Positions 8,876 to 16,618 of a stretch of DNA of 64,000 nt are shown piece by piece. A program made the translations under genes and the position numbers. Origin of the DNA: Bacteroidota bacterium (GTDB lineage Bacteria > Bacteroidota > Bacteroidia > Flavobacteriales_D > Crocinitomicaceae); the NCBI GenBank assembly GCA_024280295.1, contig JAJRQK010000039.1, positions 1-64,000 on the forward strand. The letters run 5' to 3'. The notes beneath the pieces were generated by a model. It was not told the DNA's origin, made no database searches, and was given only the letters and a program-made list of their open reading frames with translations. Every line of letters begins with the position of its first letter. Positions within the stretch are counted from its first letter, which is position 1.

Positions 8876-9820
8876 ATGAAAAAAACATTACTGTCAATTG
8901 GAGCAATCACACTTTTTGCTTCTACAACTTTTGCACAAATACCAACAGATAGCTTAGAATCTTATTGGCCATTCAACATGAATTCACTTGATGAATCAGG
9001 TAATGGGCACGATGGAACAGCAAACGGCGATGCATCTTTAACCACAGATCGATTCGGGAATACAAATAGAGCGTATCATTTTGATGGTGATGGTGATTAC
9101 ATTTCCACTACATCAAATTTCACGCTAGGTGATAGTGCCAAGAGCCTTTCAATTTGGATGAAACCAGATACGCTGAACCGCGGCTGGATGATTTCAGGAG
9201 GAAGCAATACGAACGGTAAGGCATTCGGACTTTTCATGAATTCTTCTGCCAATCCAGGAGTCTATTTTCATGGGAACTCGGCTAGTTTTGACCTGGAAAT
9301 TATTAATTCTACATTAATGTCGGCGGGTGCCTGGAATCACATTGTAATATCATATGATGGCACCGAAATGATTGGATACCTCAATGGGGCTTCCAGTGCT
9401 AATGCGGTATTTATACTTAACACGGACCTCGCATTTTTAAATGGTGGTATTCTACTCGGAGGAAGGCAAGGATTGACATTAAACGACTTTTTCGAAGGAG
9501 CGCTAGATGATATTCGCATTTACAAAAGAGCATTAACGTCAAGCGAAGTTACTGACCTGTATAATGAGGCAGACCCAACATTAGGTGTAGAAAGTCTTGA
9601 ACTATTAACCCTCAAAGTTTATCCAAACCCTGCTGCAAACTCACTTACAGTTGAGGTGAGCGAGGATATTACAGTCATTGAAATTTATTCAATGACTGGC
9701 GAACTGAAAAAAACGGCAACGGCACCGACTTTTTCAGTTGAAGAACTTTCAAGGGGAGTGTATTTTATCAATGTACTAACAACTTCAGGAGTTTTGAGAA
9801 CGCGATTTGTGAAGAACTAA
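8876..9820 (+). CDS. Secreted LamG-domain protein with T9SS type A sorting domain
   Basis: This is a 314-residue cargo of the type IX secretion system. Residues 1-21 are a signal peptide (ending STTFAQ). Residues of about 27-225 form a concanavalin-like LamG fold: SLESYWPFN at the start, NRAYHFDGDGDYI, a KSLSIWMKPD strand, AGAWNHIVISYDGTEM and the closing ALDDIRIYKRALTSSEV. The last 75 residues are a type A sorting domain (LKVYPNPAANSLTVE to RFVKN). LamG folds usually bind carbohydrate; the ligand is unknown. The gene follows the sensor-regulator pair and ends at a strong terminator. Confidence 0.88.
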   Translation: MKKTLLSIGAITLFASTTFAQIPTDSLESYWPFNMNSLDESGNGHDGTANGDASLTTDRFGNTNRAYHFDGDGDYISTTSNFTLGDSAKSLSIWMKPDTLNRGWMISGGSNTNGKAFGLFMNSSANPGVYFHGNSASFDLEIINSTLMSAGAWNHIVISYDGTEMIGYLNGASSANAVFILNTDLAFLNGGILLGGRQGLTLNDFFEGALDDIRIYKRALTSSEVTDLYNEADPTLGVESLELLTLKVYPNPAANSLTVEVSEDITVIEIYSMTGELKKTATAPTFSVEELSRGVYFINVLTTSGVLRTRFVKN

Positions 9821-9844
9821 GAAATTCCTATCAACTAATCCAGA

Positions 9845-9880
9845 AAAGGTCAATCTACATTTGTGGATTGACCTTTTTTA
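9845..9880 (+). terminator. Rho-independent terminator after the LamG protein gene
   Basis: The stem AAAGGTCAATC/GATTGACCTTT has a loop of about 10 bases and is followed by a run of six T. Confidence 0.85.
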
Positions 9881-9948
9881 ATTGGAGCTACTGGTAAAGG
9901 CATTGTCACCACTAGTAAGTTCTGTAGAAATCAGGCGTGATAAGCCAA

Positions 9949-9956
9949 TAATTTTG
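9949..9956 (+). promoter_or_regulatory. Candidate -7 promoter box
   Basis: TAATTTTG fits TAnnTTTG and lies 22 bases before the ATG at 9979. With the terminator just upstream, the next gene is probably its own transcript. Confidence 0.45.
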
Positions 9957-9978
9957 TGCCACATATAATTTATAGAAA

Positions 9979-10977
9979 ATGAAAAAAATACTTTTATCAG
10001 CAGTAGCAATGTTTGCGTTTACAGGTGTAACAACTGCACAAGAAACATTATTTGACGGGTTGAAAAAACTTGACGGGCTCAAATTCATTGAATACAACCA
10101 AGCTTCATCCATTGAAGGACAAGATGGACATTACCAACCAACTGGTTTACGAAGCGACACTGTAACTTTTAAGGTAAATAAACTTCCTTCCGGAACACCA
10201 ATTGAAGTTGTGAGTACTACACTTGGCGGAACTGAAAAACTATTAGTGAACATCGTTACCCACAATAATGTTGATCACTTCACCTATATTACACGTGTTT
10301 ATTCAAAAACTGGATCTACGAGATCAACTTTTGTCGTTATTGACAGCATGATCATTGTATTAGATGGTCCAAATGGTGATGGATCATACAAAAGCATCGG
10401 AGGTGTTTATTTACCCGTCATTGCTGAAAAGGCACAGGAAGGCTCTGGTAAGAAAAAGGAAAAACTTACAATGAAAGAGAAAATGGCGGCTTTAAAAGCT
10501 GGTGTTAAGAGTGCTTACGGTGTTGGAGATGGAGATGGAGCTGGTATCAATGGAAACAGGATTTACATGAACTTTGTGAATACGAACATCGACTCACTCG
10601 TGGCTAGTTACACCAAGTTTATGTTAGCCAAACAATCAGGTTGTTCCGCATCAAAAGAAGCGGCATCAGAGGCAGAAATTCAAATGGCTCGTGATGCGTG
10701 GGATCAAGAAATCGCAGACTCATGGGATACTGAAGAAGGAAGACGAATTAAAGCGAACATGAGCGGTCATTCAGATGAGAATTCTTACAAACTTCGGAAT
10801 GATTCTGGGAGTGACATCGATATTATCGTGAATGGTAATGTAAGTCATATTAGAGCAGGTGGACATAGCTCGAATATCAGTTGTACTAATAACGTTTATT
10901 ATGCTGTTAATGGTTCTCAGGGAGGTTTAATTGCTAAAGGGACTACTTCTTGTGGTGATACATTTAGCGTGAGATAA
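9979..10977 (+). CDS. Secreted protein of unknown function
   Basis: The protein has 332 residues and a signal peptide (residues 1-20, ending GVTTAQ). The mature part starts with a possible beta-rich domain (EVVSTTLGGTEKLLVNIV, VVIDSMIIVLDG). It continues into a lysine-rich helical stretch (GSGKKKEKLTMKEKMAALKAG) and a Gly/Asp turn (GVGDGDGAGING). The end is a small module with two cysteines (SNISCTNN and GTTSCGDTFSVR) that could form a disulfide. There is no recognisable sorting domain, so periplasmic or surface location is uncertain. I do not recognise a family. It is a single-gene unit between two terminators. Confidence 0.75.
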   Translation: MKKILLSAVAMFAFTGVTTAQETLFDGLKKLDGLKFIEYNQASSIEGQDGHYQPTGLRSDTVTFKVNKLPSGTPIEVVSTTLGGTEKLLVNIVTHNNVDHFTYITRVYSKTGSTRSTFVVIDSMIIVLDGPNGDGSYKSIGGVYLPVIAEKAQEGSGKKKEKLTMKEKMAALKAGVKSAYGVGDGDGAGINGNRIYMNFVNTNIDSLVASYTKFMLAKQSGCSASKEAASEAEIQMARDAWDQEIADSWDTEEGRRIKANMSGHSDENSYKLRNDSGSDIDIIVNGNVSHIRAGGHSSNISCTNNVYYAVNGSQGGLIAKGTTSCGDTFSVR

Positions 10978-11011
10978 GAGACACGCCAATTAGTTTTTAT
11001 AGTTTAGTTCG

Positions 11012-11045
11012 AAGGGAAGTGATTAATAAATCACTTCCCTTTTTG
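11012..11045 (+). terminator. Rho-independent terminator
   Basis: The stem AGGGAAGTGAT/ATCACTTCCCT has a 6-base loop and is followed by TTTTT. It ends the unit at 9979-10977. After it, GGGTAAC (near 11060) and GTTACCC (near 11114) form a looser inverted repeat. Confidence 0.85.
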
Positions 11046-11133
11046 TGAATAATCATTCGTTGGGTAACACAATGAATAAGAGCCTGATTCATTATATTTG
11101 CTGAAAGCGCAAGTTACCCGAAGGGTCATAATC

Positions 11134-11243
11134 ATGTTATTTAGTAGTCTAACCTTCTTGTTCTATTTTCTCCCGGGACTTCTGCTAGCCTATTGCATCT
11201 GCCAAAAAAAATAAGGAATCATCTATTGCTTCTTGCAAGTTTA
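11134..11243 (+). pseudogene. 5' remnant of an AlgI/MBOAT O-acyltransferase gene
   Basis: ATG at 11134 opens with MLFSSLTFLFYFLPGLLLAY, the typical first membrane segment of AlgI-like membrane-bound O-acyltransferases. A one-base loss before the A8 run at 11204 shifts the frame. In the shifted frame the expected continuation PKKIRNHLLLLASL is intact. The similarity stops at 11243, exactly where a repeated 23-bp motif begins. Intact family members have about 470-500 residues, so only the first 8% survives. Recognition is from memory of family N-termini. Confidence 0.6.
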
Positions 11244-11293
11244 GGATCAAGACATAAACCTGTGGACTTGAAAAGAAATCAAGCATAAATTCG
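11244..11293. repeat. Candidate mobile-element end motif (site 1)
   Basis: The motif GGATCAAGACATAAACCTGT and its continuation TGGA, followed after about 13 bases by TCAAGCATAAA, recurs with few changes at 47769-47815 and in shortened form at 11899-11930. Here it abuts the broken AlgI-like fragment, and it also encodes the last residues of the leftward zinc-ribbon gene. Confidence 0.55.
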
Positions 11294-11663
11294 TGTCAAC
11301 CTGAATAAAAAGAATCCAATATTGATCTGGTTGTTTCTGAAATGCATCTACTCGTTCCAACCAAAAATCACGGTCCGATAGTTTTTTTACTCGGATAAGT
11401 TCAACGAGATGTGGATACAATTCGCTTCCTTTTATCCTTTTTAGGTTTGCCATATGTTGCAGTAACTTCTCCCGATGTTCTTCAATGAGTTTTGAATAGT
11501 GGTCAAACACTCCTATTTCAAACTCAATCAATCGACCGATCTTTTTAATTCGTTCGCGAATTCGCTTCTTTCGTTTAAACTGTTTCTGCTTACAATTTGG
11601 ATTGCAATAAATTGCATCCTCTCTCATGTTTATCAGTTCCTCTGCACATTGCTTACATTTCAT
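11247..11663 (-). CDS. Zinc-ribbon protein of unknown function
   Basis: This is a 138-residue basic protein. Cysteines C3, C6, C20 and C24 (CKQC and CNPNC) make a zinc ribbon. A strongly basic stretch follows (KQKQFKRKKRIRERIKK), then a helical region. The start at 11663 is chosen over 11690 because it puts the ribbon at the N-terminus, follows a GGAGTGG stretch, and overlaps the stop of the upstream fragment as ATGAAATGTAA, a translational-coupling arrangement. Similar ribbons often occur in integrative elements of Bacteroidota. The last residues (HRFMS) are encoded by a repeated motif. The specific role is unknown. Confidence 0.6.
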   Translation of the reverse strand: MKCKQCAEELINMREDAIYCNPNCKQKQFKRKKRIRERIKKIGRLIEFEIGVFDHYSKLIEEHREKLLQHMANLKRIKGSELYPHLVELIRVKKLSDRDFWLERVDAFQKQPDQYWILFIQVDTNLCLISFQVHRFMS

Positions 11664-11781
11664 GTTCCACTCCTTCCTTTTTATTATCAACGTCTTCTGC
11701 GAATTTTGCTACTAACTCGCTTTGTTGAATCTCAATAAATAACTTGTGTAATTCCTTCAATTCTTCGTGAATAGGGTTCGA
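11653..11781 (-). pseudogene. 3' fragment of the gene upstream of the zinc-ribbon gene
   Basis: A clearly coding leftward frame, beginning at SNPIHEELKELH and ending EGVEHEM-stop, has no start codon. Upstream it runs into the copy of the tRNA-Ser 3' end. Its stop overlaps the start of the zinc-ribbon gene, so the two were one operon. About 42 codons remain. The helical, acidic composition does not identify a family; an excisionase-like or regulatory gene is possible but unproven. Confidence 0.5.
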
Positions 11782-11807
11782 TAACGCTCCCCCTCTCTCC
11801 GCAAAAT
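11774..11807 (+). repeat. Truncated tRNA-Ser 3' end (copy C)
   Basis: GGGTTCGA, then a six-base insertion (TAACGC), then the exact 20 bases TCCCCCTCTCTCCGCAAAAT of the tRNA-Ser end at 4721-4740. The tRNA downstream sequence is also repeated at 11836-11870 (TTTGAGAGAG and TGAGAACTTGGTTCGT). The rest of the tRNA is missing. Confidence 0.75.
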
Positions 11808-11834
11808 GCTAGACCAGAATGGTCTAGCATTTTT
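11805..11834 (+). terminator. Terminator hairpin after the tRNA-Ser end copy
   Basis: The stem ATGCTAGACC/GGTCTAGCAT with loop AGAAT is followed by TTTT. It occupies the same place as the terminator of the intact tRNA-Ser but has a different stem sequence. Confidence 0.65.
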
Positions 11835-11898
11835 GGTTTGAGAGAGTTGAATGAGAACTTGGTTCGTACCGTAACGAAGTGGAGTTCATCAAACTTTC

Positions 11899-11930
11899 TG
11901 ATCATGACATATTTGCATCATGCTAAAGTT
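11899..11930. repeat. Shortened copy of the element-end motif (site 3)
   Basis: TGATCATGACATA is joined by a short spacer to TCATGCTAAAGTT. The two halves match the outer parts of the motif at 47769-47815, with the middle missing. Confidence 0.45.
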
Positions 11931-11960
11931 GCGAATAAATCCCTATTATCAGCTACAATT

Positions 11961-11996
11961 TAGGCACAAACTGTTGTGTGTTGAAGTGCCTATTTT
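11961..11996. terminator. Hairpin at the 3' end of the methyltransferase gene
   Basis: The stem TAGGCAC/GTGCCTA encloses 18 bases and has TTTT on the plus-strand side. It lies just beyond the stop of the leftward gene at 12008. The T run faces the other way, so terminator function for that gene is uncertain. Confidence 0.4.
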
Positions 11997-12007
11997 CACA
12001 GACTAAA

Positions 12008-12856
12008 TCAACCAACTCGGAGCAAATTTCCGTAAAACAGTTCCTTTCCCGTTGTCGTTTTCATCCACAATTCTCTCACTGACCAATCACGCTCTGCGAG
12101 GTAGAGTTTTGCTCGCATTATGATATCACTTGTTTCGATTTTTGGTGAATAAGTATTAAGAATTAAGAAACCATCATCACCGATTAGGTGAGCAGCATTT
12201 CCGATTAAATCGTCGAGTTTTTCATCAAGCTTCCACTTTTCTTTTTTCACTCCGATACCCCATGCTGGTGGATCCATAATGATCCCTTTGTATTTTCGGT
12301 CGCGTTTCACCTCTCGCTGGGCAAACTTGAGCGCATCTTCATGAACCCATTTAATGTTCAACAATTGACTTGCATCCATGTTGTCTCGTGCCCAAGAAAT
12401 GAGTTGCTTCACTGAATCTACATGTAATACTTGTGCTCCTTTGTAGCGAGCAACACAAGATGCTGCACCGGTATAGGCAAAAAGATTCAAAAAGGAATCA
12501 TCTGTTGAAAGTCGCTTTTCCAAAAAATCCCAATTGATTCGTTGCTCTGGGAAAAGCCCTACATGTTTAAACTTGGTCAATTTCAGTTGAAACGTCAATC
12601 GATTATAACGAATCGTCCACGCTTCTGGTGCTTTCTTTTTTAGCTGCTTCCAAACACCCGTCTGACCGCTTTTAGGGATAAATTCCCAATGTGCCATATT
12701 TTTCCACTCCTGAAATGGTTTCCCAGATTTGAAATAAGCCTGAACTTCTGGGCGAATTGTTATCACCCTCCCCCAACGCTCAAGTTTTTTTCCGCCACCT
12801 GCATCGATAAGTTCATAATCTTCCCATCCAGTGGAGTAAACGCGCTGAGTCTTCAT
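12008..12856 (-). CDS. Class I SAM-dependent methyltransferase (RlmI/SAM-MT family)
   Basis: The 282-residue protein resembles the catalytic half of 23S rRNA m5C1962 methyltransferase RlmI and its relatives. It binds S-adenosylmethionine through FLNLFAYTGAAS (motif I) and LHVDSVKQL, and the catalytic-loop motif is IIMDPPAWG. It lacks the PUA domain that full-length RlmI carries at its N-terminus and starts instead with a short beta region (LIDAGGGKKLERWG). Substrate is therefore open: rRNA is likely by family, not proven. It starts immediately after the stop of the upstream TPR gene, so the two are translated from one message. Confidence 0.85.
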   Translation of the reverse strand: MKTQRVYSTGWEDYELIDAGGGKKLERWGRVITIRPEVQAYFKSGKPFQEWKNMAHWEFIPKSGQTGVWKQLKKKAPEAWTIRYNRLTFQLKLTKFKHVGLFPEQRINWDFLEKRLSTDDSFLNLFAYTGAASCVARYKGAQVLHVDSVKQLISWARDNMDASQLLNIKWVHEDALKFAQREVKRDRKYKGIIMDPPAWGIGVKKEKWKLDEKLDDLIGNAAHLIGDDGFLILNTYSPKIETSDIIMRAKLYLAERDWSVRELWMKTTTGKELFYGNLLRVG

Positions 12857-13438
12857 CTATCTTCTACGAGGAGTCTTTTGACGTCCACCCATCATTTGAG
12901 CCATTCGCTGTTGGTTCTTTGATGGGGTGCCCTTCATCTGTCGTTGCATATCTGCGATTTGCTCTTTCATCATTCCTGATGTGTCCAGCTTTTTCGCTTC
13001 TGCAAGTAATGAAACTGCTTCTTTTCTACGGTTTGTTTGAGCGCAAATCCCGGCTAAGTGCATTCGTGCAACGGCGTTATCTTGTCCTGTTCTCAATCCC
13101 ATGTTGATTGCCTTCCTCAGTAATTGCTCACTTTTATTGAAACCCAATTCTTGTGTGTTCAAAACAGCTTTCAAGAAGAGAACATAAGCATGCTGTTTCT
13201 TTGGAAAGAGTTGCGGATGTGTAATTTTCGCAATGTGTTTCTTAGCTTTTTCAGTGTTTCCTAAGCGCATTTGATTTAATGCCATTATCATCCGTTCATT
13301 CCTAAAGAATGTAAAACCAATAATGATAGTTGCTAAGATGGTCATAATAGCCCATCCCCAAGATCCTTGTGAAAAGAGAACTACTGTGAAAAAAATGGAT
13401 GCTGCAGCAAGTAGGCAGCGAATAATAAATGCAATCAT
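12857..13438 (-). CDS. Membrane-anchored TPR-like protein
   Basis: The protein has 193 residues. Two transmembrane helices occupy residues of about 3-22 and 26-46. A helical-repeat region follows (NQMRLGNTEKAKKHIAKI, YVLFLKAVLNTQELG, ARMHLAGICAQTNRRKEAVSLL), which looks like two or three tetratricopeptide repeats. The tail is very basic and Gln/Met-rich (RMAQMMGGRQKTPRRR). It probably holds a protein partner at the inner membrane. It is sandwiched without gaps between the RidA-type gene and the methyltransferase gene. Confidence 0.8.
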   Translation of the reverse strand: MIAFIIRCLLAAASIFFTVVLFSQGSWGWAIMTILATIIIGFTFFRNERMIMALNQMRLGNTEKAKKHIAKITHPQLFPKKQHAYVLFLKAVLNTQELGFNKSEQLLRKAINMGLRTGQDNAVARMHLAGICAQTNRRKEAVSLLAEAKKLDTSGMMKEQIADMQRQMKGTPSKNQQRMAQMMGGRQKTPRRR

Positions 13439-13441
13439 GTC

Positions 13442-13879
13442 TTAATTTTCTAGTGTTGCTATACATTTTAACTCAATGGCAATTGGTGTTGGAAGTGAAT
13501 TGATTTCAACTGTTGTCCGACAAGGTAAGTTATCTTTAAAATACTCTGCATAAATACGATTGTATGTCTGAAAATCACGCTTCATCTCAACTAAGAACAC
13601 AGTGACATCCACGAGTTTCTCCCAACTTGACCCAGATTCTTCCAAAATCACACGAACATTGTCAAAAACACTTCTACATTGCGATTCAAAATCGAAAGCC
13701 AAGAAATTACCATTCTTATCCAACGCTAAACCAGGCACTTCCGAGTCAGTTGAATCTGAACCGGCAATTCTCGGTCCCACACCAGACAAAAAAAGTAAAT
13801 TCCCCACTTTTCGTGCGTGAGGATACAATCCAACTGGCTTTGGAGCTTTGTTTGTAGAAATTCGTTGTTCGTTAGACAT
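13442..13879 (-). CDS. RidA family protein, probable 2-aminomuconate deaminase type
   Basis: This is a 145-residue member of the RidA/YjgF/UK114 family. APKPVGLYPHARKVGNLLFLSGVGPR at the start and PCRTTVEINSLPTPIAIELKCIA at the end contain the family's conserved arginine (CRTT) and the active-site region. The GVGPR and PTPIAIELK blocks are closer to 2-aminomuconate deaminases of tryptophan/2-aminophenol breakdown than to classic RidA. The start is ATG 13879 (MSNEQ) or 13885; the more distant ATG at 13897 lies inside the promoter box. It heads a three-gene leftward operon. The specific substrate is an inference from family similarity recalled, not searched. Confidence 0.85.
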   Translation of the reverse strand: MSNEQRISTNKAPKPVGLYPHARKVGNLLFLSGVGPRIAGSDSTDSEVPGLALDKNGNFLAFDFESQCRSVFDNVRVILEESGSSWEKLVDVTVFLVEMKRDFQTYNRIYAEYFKDNLPCRTTVEINSLPTPIAIELKCIATLEN

Positions 13880-13894
13880 TGCCATTATTTGATG

Positions 13895-13902
13895 CAAAGA
13901 TA
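13895..13902 (-). promoter_or_regulatory. Candidate -7 promoter box of the RidA operon
   Basis: On the minus strand the sequence is TATCTTTG, a full match to TAnnTTTG, ending 9-15 bases before the likely start codons. It overlaps the ATG at 13897, which rules that ATG out as the start. Confidence 0.5.
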
Positions 13903-14011
13903 GGTAGAATTGAGGACTATCGGAAGACCATGAGTGCTTCTCTTACGAATAATTTAACAACTAGTAACAAGGCATCATTTTTGCTCACATTGAATTAACT
14001 AACTTTACAGT

Positions 14012-14698
14012 ATGAAACAGTTGTTTTCTACCCTTGTAATTAGTCTCTTATTTTCGATGACCAGCTGTCTTGAAATCATCGATGATTTATCCCTAAATAA
14101 CGATGGTACAGGGACATTCAAGTACGCAGTTAATTTGAGCGCGAGCAAGGTGAAAATCAATTCATATTTGGCACTTGATAGCCTGGATGGCAAAAAAGTG
14201 CCATCCATTTCTGAAGTCTCGAAACAAATTGAAGAACTAATTGATGAGTTGTGTACGATGGATGGCATTTCAGATGTTACTTTTGATTCGAATTATAGTG
14301 ATTATATTTTCAAACTGAAATTGGATTTTGCCTCAATTAGCGAACTTGAAAAAGCTATTAAAGCACTCGTCCGAAATAGAAGTAAGGGTCAAGTAGATCG
14401 TGAATTAGATCATGAATGGTTGACCTATTCTGGATTGTCGCTAAATCGATCCATTCCAAGAATGGAATTTGAACGGACTAAAAATCTCAAAAAAAATGAA
14501 ATAGCAGAATTGAAGAAAGGAAGTTACACTTCGATTACTCGATTTGAGAATGAAGTTGCACGTTTTGACAATAAATCGGCAATCATTGCGAAGAACAAAA
14601 AAGCCGTAATGGTACGCACAAACCCTTATTCACTCATTCACGAAACTGATCTATTGGATAACACGATTTATCTTAGAGAATCAACAGATAACGAATGA
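14012..14698 (+). CDS. Predicted lipoprotein, unknown function
   Basis: The protein has 228 residues and a lipoprotein signal: hydrophobic residues 5-16, then SMTSC with the lipidation cysteine at about residue 19. The mature part has a short beta hairpin (LSLNNDGTGTFKYAVNLSASKVKINSYL), then mixed helices, and is lysine-rich near the end. Its opening resembles secreted proteins in which a hairpin with NNDGTG precedes a LolA-like or YceI-like body, but I cannot name the family. It is the first of three consecutive genes encoding envelope proteins of related style. Confidence 0.75.
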   Translation: MKQLFSTLVISLLFSMTSCLEIIDDLSLNNDGTGTFKYAVNLSASKVKINSYLALDSLDGKKVPSISEVSKQIEELIDELCTMDGISDVTFDSNYSDYIFKLKLDFASISELEKAIKALVRNRSKGQVDRELDHEWLTYSGLSLNRSIPRMEFERTKNLKKNEIAELKKGSYTSITRFENEVARFDNKSAIIAKNKKAVMVRTNPYSLIHETDLLDNTIYLRESTDNE

Positions 14699-14746
14699 GA
14701 ATATTCGTAATTTTGAAGGACTCATATTTGGGTGTAAACTGAACAA

Positions 14747-16612
14747 ATGAAACTACTTATTACTAGCGTATTTCTTATAGGATGCGCACTTGTTTTTTCG
14801 CAGCGATCGGAAGATTTACTTCCAAAGGATGCCGTTTCTGTATTTAGCATCGATAATGTCAACCTATTGCAAAAGGTTTCGTTAGATGATCTTCTGAAAT
14901 ATGAATTCATGGAGGAGGTTCAACAAGAACTTTTTGATGGTTCAACTGCGGGAAAAACGCTAAGAGATGCTGGAATAGATTTTGACCAACGAATTAACTT
15001 CTTCCAGGGTAGTGGCAAACGGTTTAAAGTGACTGGTTTTACCTTCGGATTAGAAAATCGAGATCAACTTTTTGAAGTTTTCGATGATTTTCAACCGGCT
15101 AAAAGTAATTACGATGGAGTTGATTTTTATGAATCCTACTTTAATCGAATAGCGATTAAAGGGAAATCTGCAATATTATTTAGAGTTCAAGGACATAGCG
15201 AGCATGTAGAGCGAGTAACCGACTCAATTTGGTACGCTAGAGGAAACGATTATCCATGGTATGAATACGAGGTGGAGGAATGGCTGCGTGATAGTGATTC
15301 CGAAAAAGAAAGAGTGTTTATTGGAAGTGAGACAGAAGAGAACACCAATTCTCCCAATGACTCTAACGATTTGCCAACAGCGGATGAAGACCCTGCGGTA
15401 AAGACGTATTTCGAATTACGTGATTCTGTTCAGCTCGACTATCACAATTACTGTGTGCAACGATTGTGTGACGAGTTATTTGTTCGAAATGAGTCTCTTA
15501 TCCTAGAGGATTCTCGTTTTGCAGAGCAGTTGCTTCATCAATCTGATGGGATTTTCTACTTGGATATCGAACGTGGTGTGGATAATATTTCAGATATGAA
15601 ATTCTTACATCTCCATTACCCATCTTTAACTTCTAATTTTGAAGAACTATATAGAGGAAATGTCATTCTAGGAGATTTCACTATTCTTGATAATTCGATC
15701 GAACTTGCACTGGATGTTGAATACGGAGAAAAATTGGGATCAATCTATAACGAGCTTACAAATGCGAAGTTTGACAAGAATGTATTAAAGTACATTCATA
15801 AAAACAACAACGCATTTTTTACTCAAACTATTAATATGCGAAAGGCTTATGAGCAGGCATACGAAATAATCATGCCACTGATGAGTAAGTCCGAAACTCA
15901 ATTTGCTTTCGATGCCTTGACACTAGAATTACTTGATGCTATTGTAGATAAAGATGCCATATTTGGTGTTTATCAAGGTAGCATGTTCGGTGCATATAAT
16001 GGACTTCAAACGATTAAGACTAAGAAGATAATTTTTGACTACGACGAAGATACATTTGAGTATTCCGAGATCGAGGTCGAGGCGGAGCAGGACATGGCTG
16101 TATTTGTAATGGGCTTTTCTACCAAAAGAAGTGATGTTCCAGAGAAAGTGCTAGATAGGCTTGCTAAAATCCATCCTAAAATGACCAAAATGGATAATTA
16201 TTGGTTAATGGAAGATATTATTCTTGGAGTCGCACCAATGTATTTACTCCTTAAAAAGGATCTTTTTATTCTTACTAATGATTTCGAACTAGCAACGAAT
16301 CACCCAAATGGATATGGATCACTTGCAATTAGTAAGCGAGAAGCCAAAAAAGCCCGAAAAAGTGGAGCCCTGTATGGTCATATTGACGCGGGTAAATCAC
16401 TCGAAAACTTGCCACGTGGAATTTTTAGCGAATATGAGAATGAAATTATTGATGTGATTCGTGGTAAATCAGGAATGATGGAAATAACTAGTTCTAAAGC
16501 ACAAGAAACGACCACGTCATTTAATATCTCCTATCAATTTGAAGGGGATTATGAAAACTCAGGAACATACTTTCTGGACTTGATTAATAGCCTTTACGTC
16601 ATTACAAAATAA
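14747..16612 (+). CDS. Exported DUF4836-like protein
   Basis: The protein has 621 residues and a signal peptide (residues 1-19, CALVFSQ). The mature start RSEDLLPKDAVSVFSIDNVNLLQKVSLDDLL resembles the opening of DUF4836 proteins of Bacteroidota. A long acidic insert (residues of about 180-225, EVEEWLRDSDSEKERVFIGSETEENTNSPND) is probably disordered. The C-terminal third repeats the fold start (FILTNDFELATNHPNG). Function is unknown for the family. A shorter paralogue in broken form follows seven bases later. Confidence 0.75.
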   Translation: MKLLITSVFLIGCALVFSQRSEDLLPKDAVSVFSIDNVNLLQKVSLDDLLKYEFMEEVQQELFDGSTAGKTLRDAGIDFDQRINFFQGSGKRFKVTGFTFGLENRDQLFEVFDDFQPAKSNYDGVDFYESYFNRIAIKGKSAILFRVQGHSEHVERVTDSIWYARGNDYPWYEYEVEEWLRDSDSEKERVFIGSETEENTNSPNDSNDLPTADEDPAVKTYFELRDSVQLDYHNYCVQRLCDELFVRNESLILEDSRFAEQLLHQSDGIFYLDIERGVDNISDMKFLHLHYPSLTSNFEELYRGNVILGDFTILDNSIELALDVEYGEKLGSIYNELTNAKFDKNVLKYIHKNNNAFFTQTINMRKAYEQAYEIIMPLMSKSETQFAFDALTLELLDAIVDKDAIFGVYQGSMFGAYNGLQTIKTKKIIFDYDEDTFEYSEIEVEAEQDMAVFVMGFSTKRSDVPEKVLDRLAKIHPKMTKMDNYWLMEDIILGVAPMYLLLKKDLFILTNDFELATNHPNGYGSLAISKREAKKARKSGALYGHIDAGKSLENLPRGIFSEYENEIIDVIRGKSGMMEITSSKAQETTTSFNISYQFEGDYENSGTYFLDLINSLYVITK

Positions 16613-16618
16613 ATTGAA

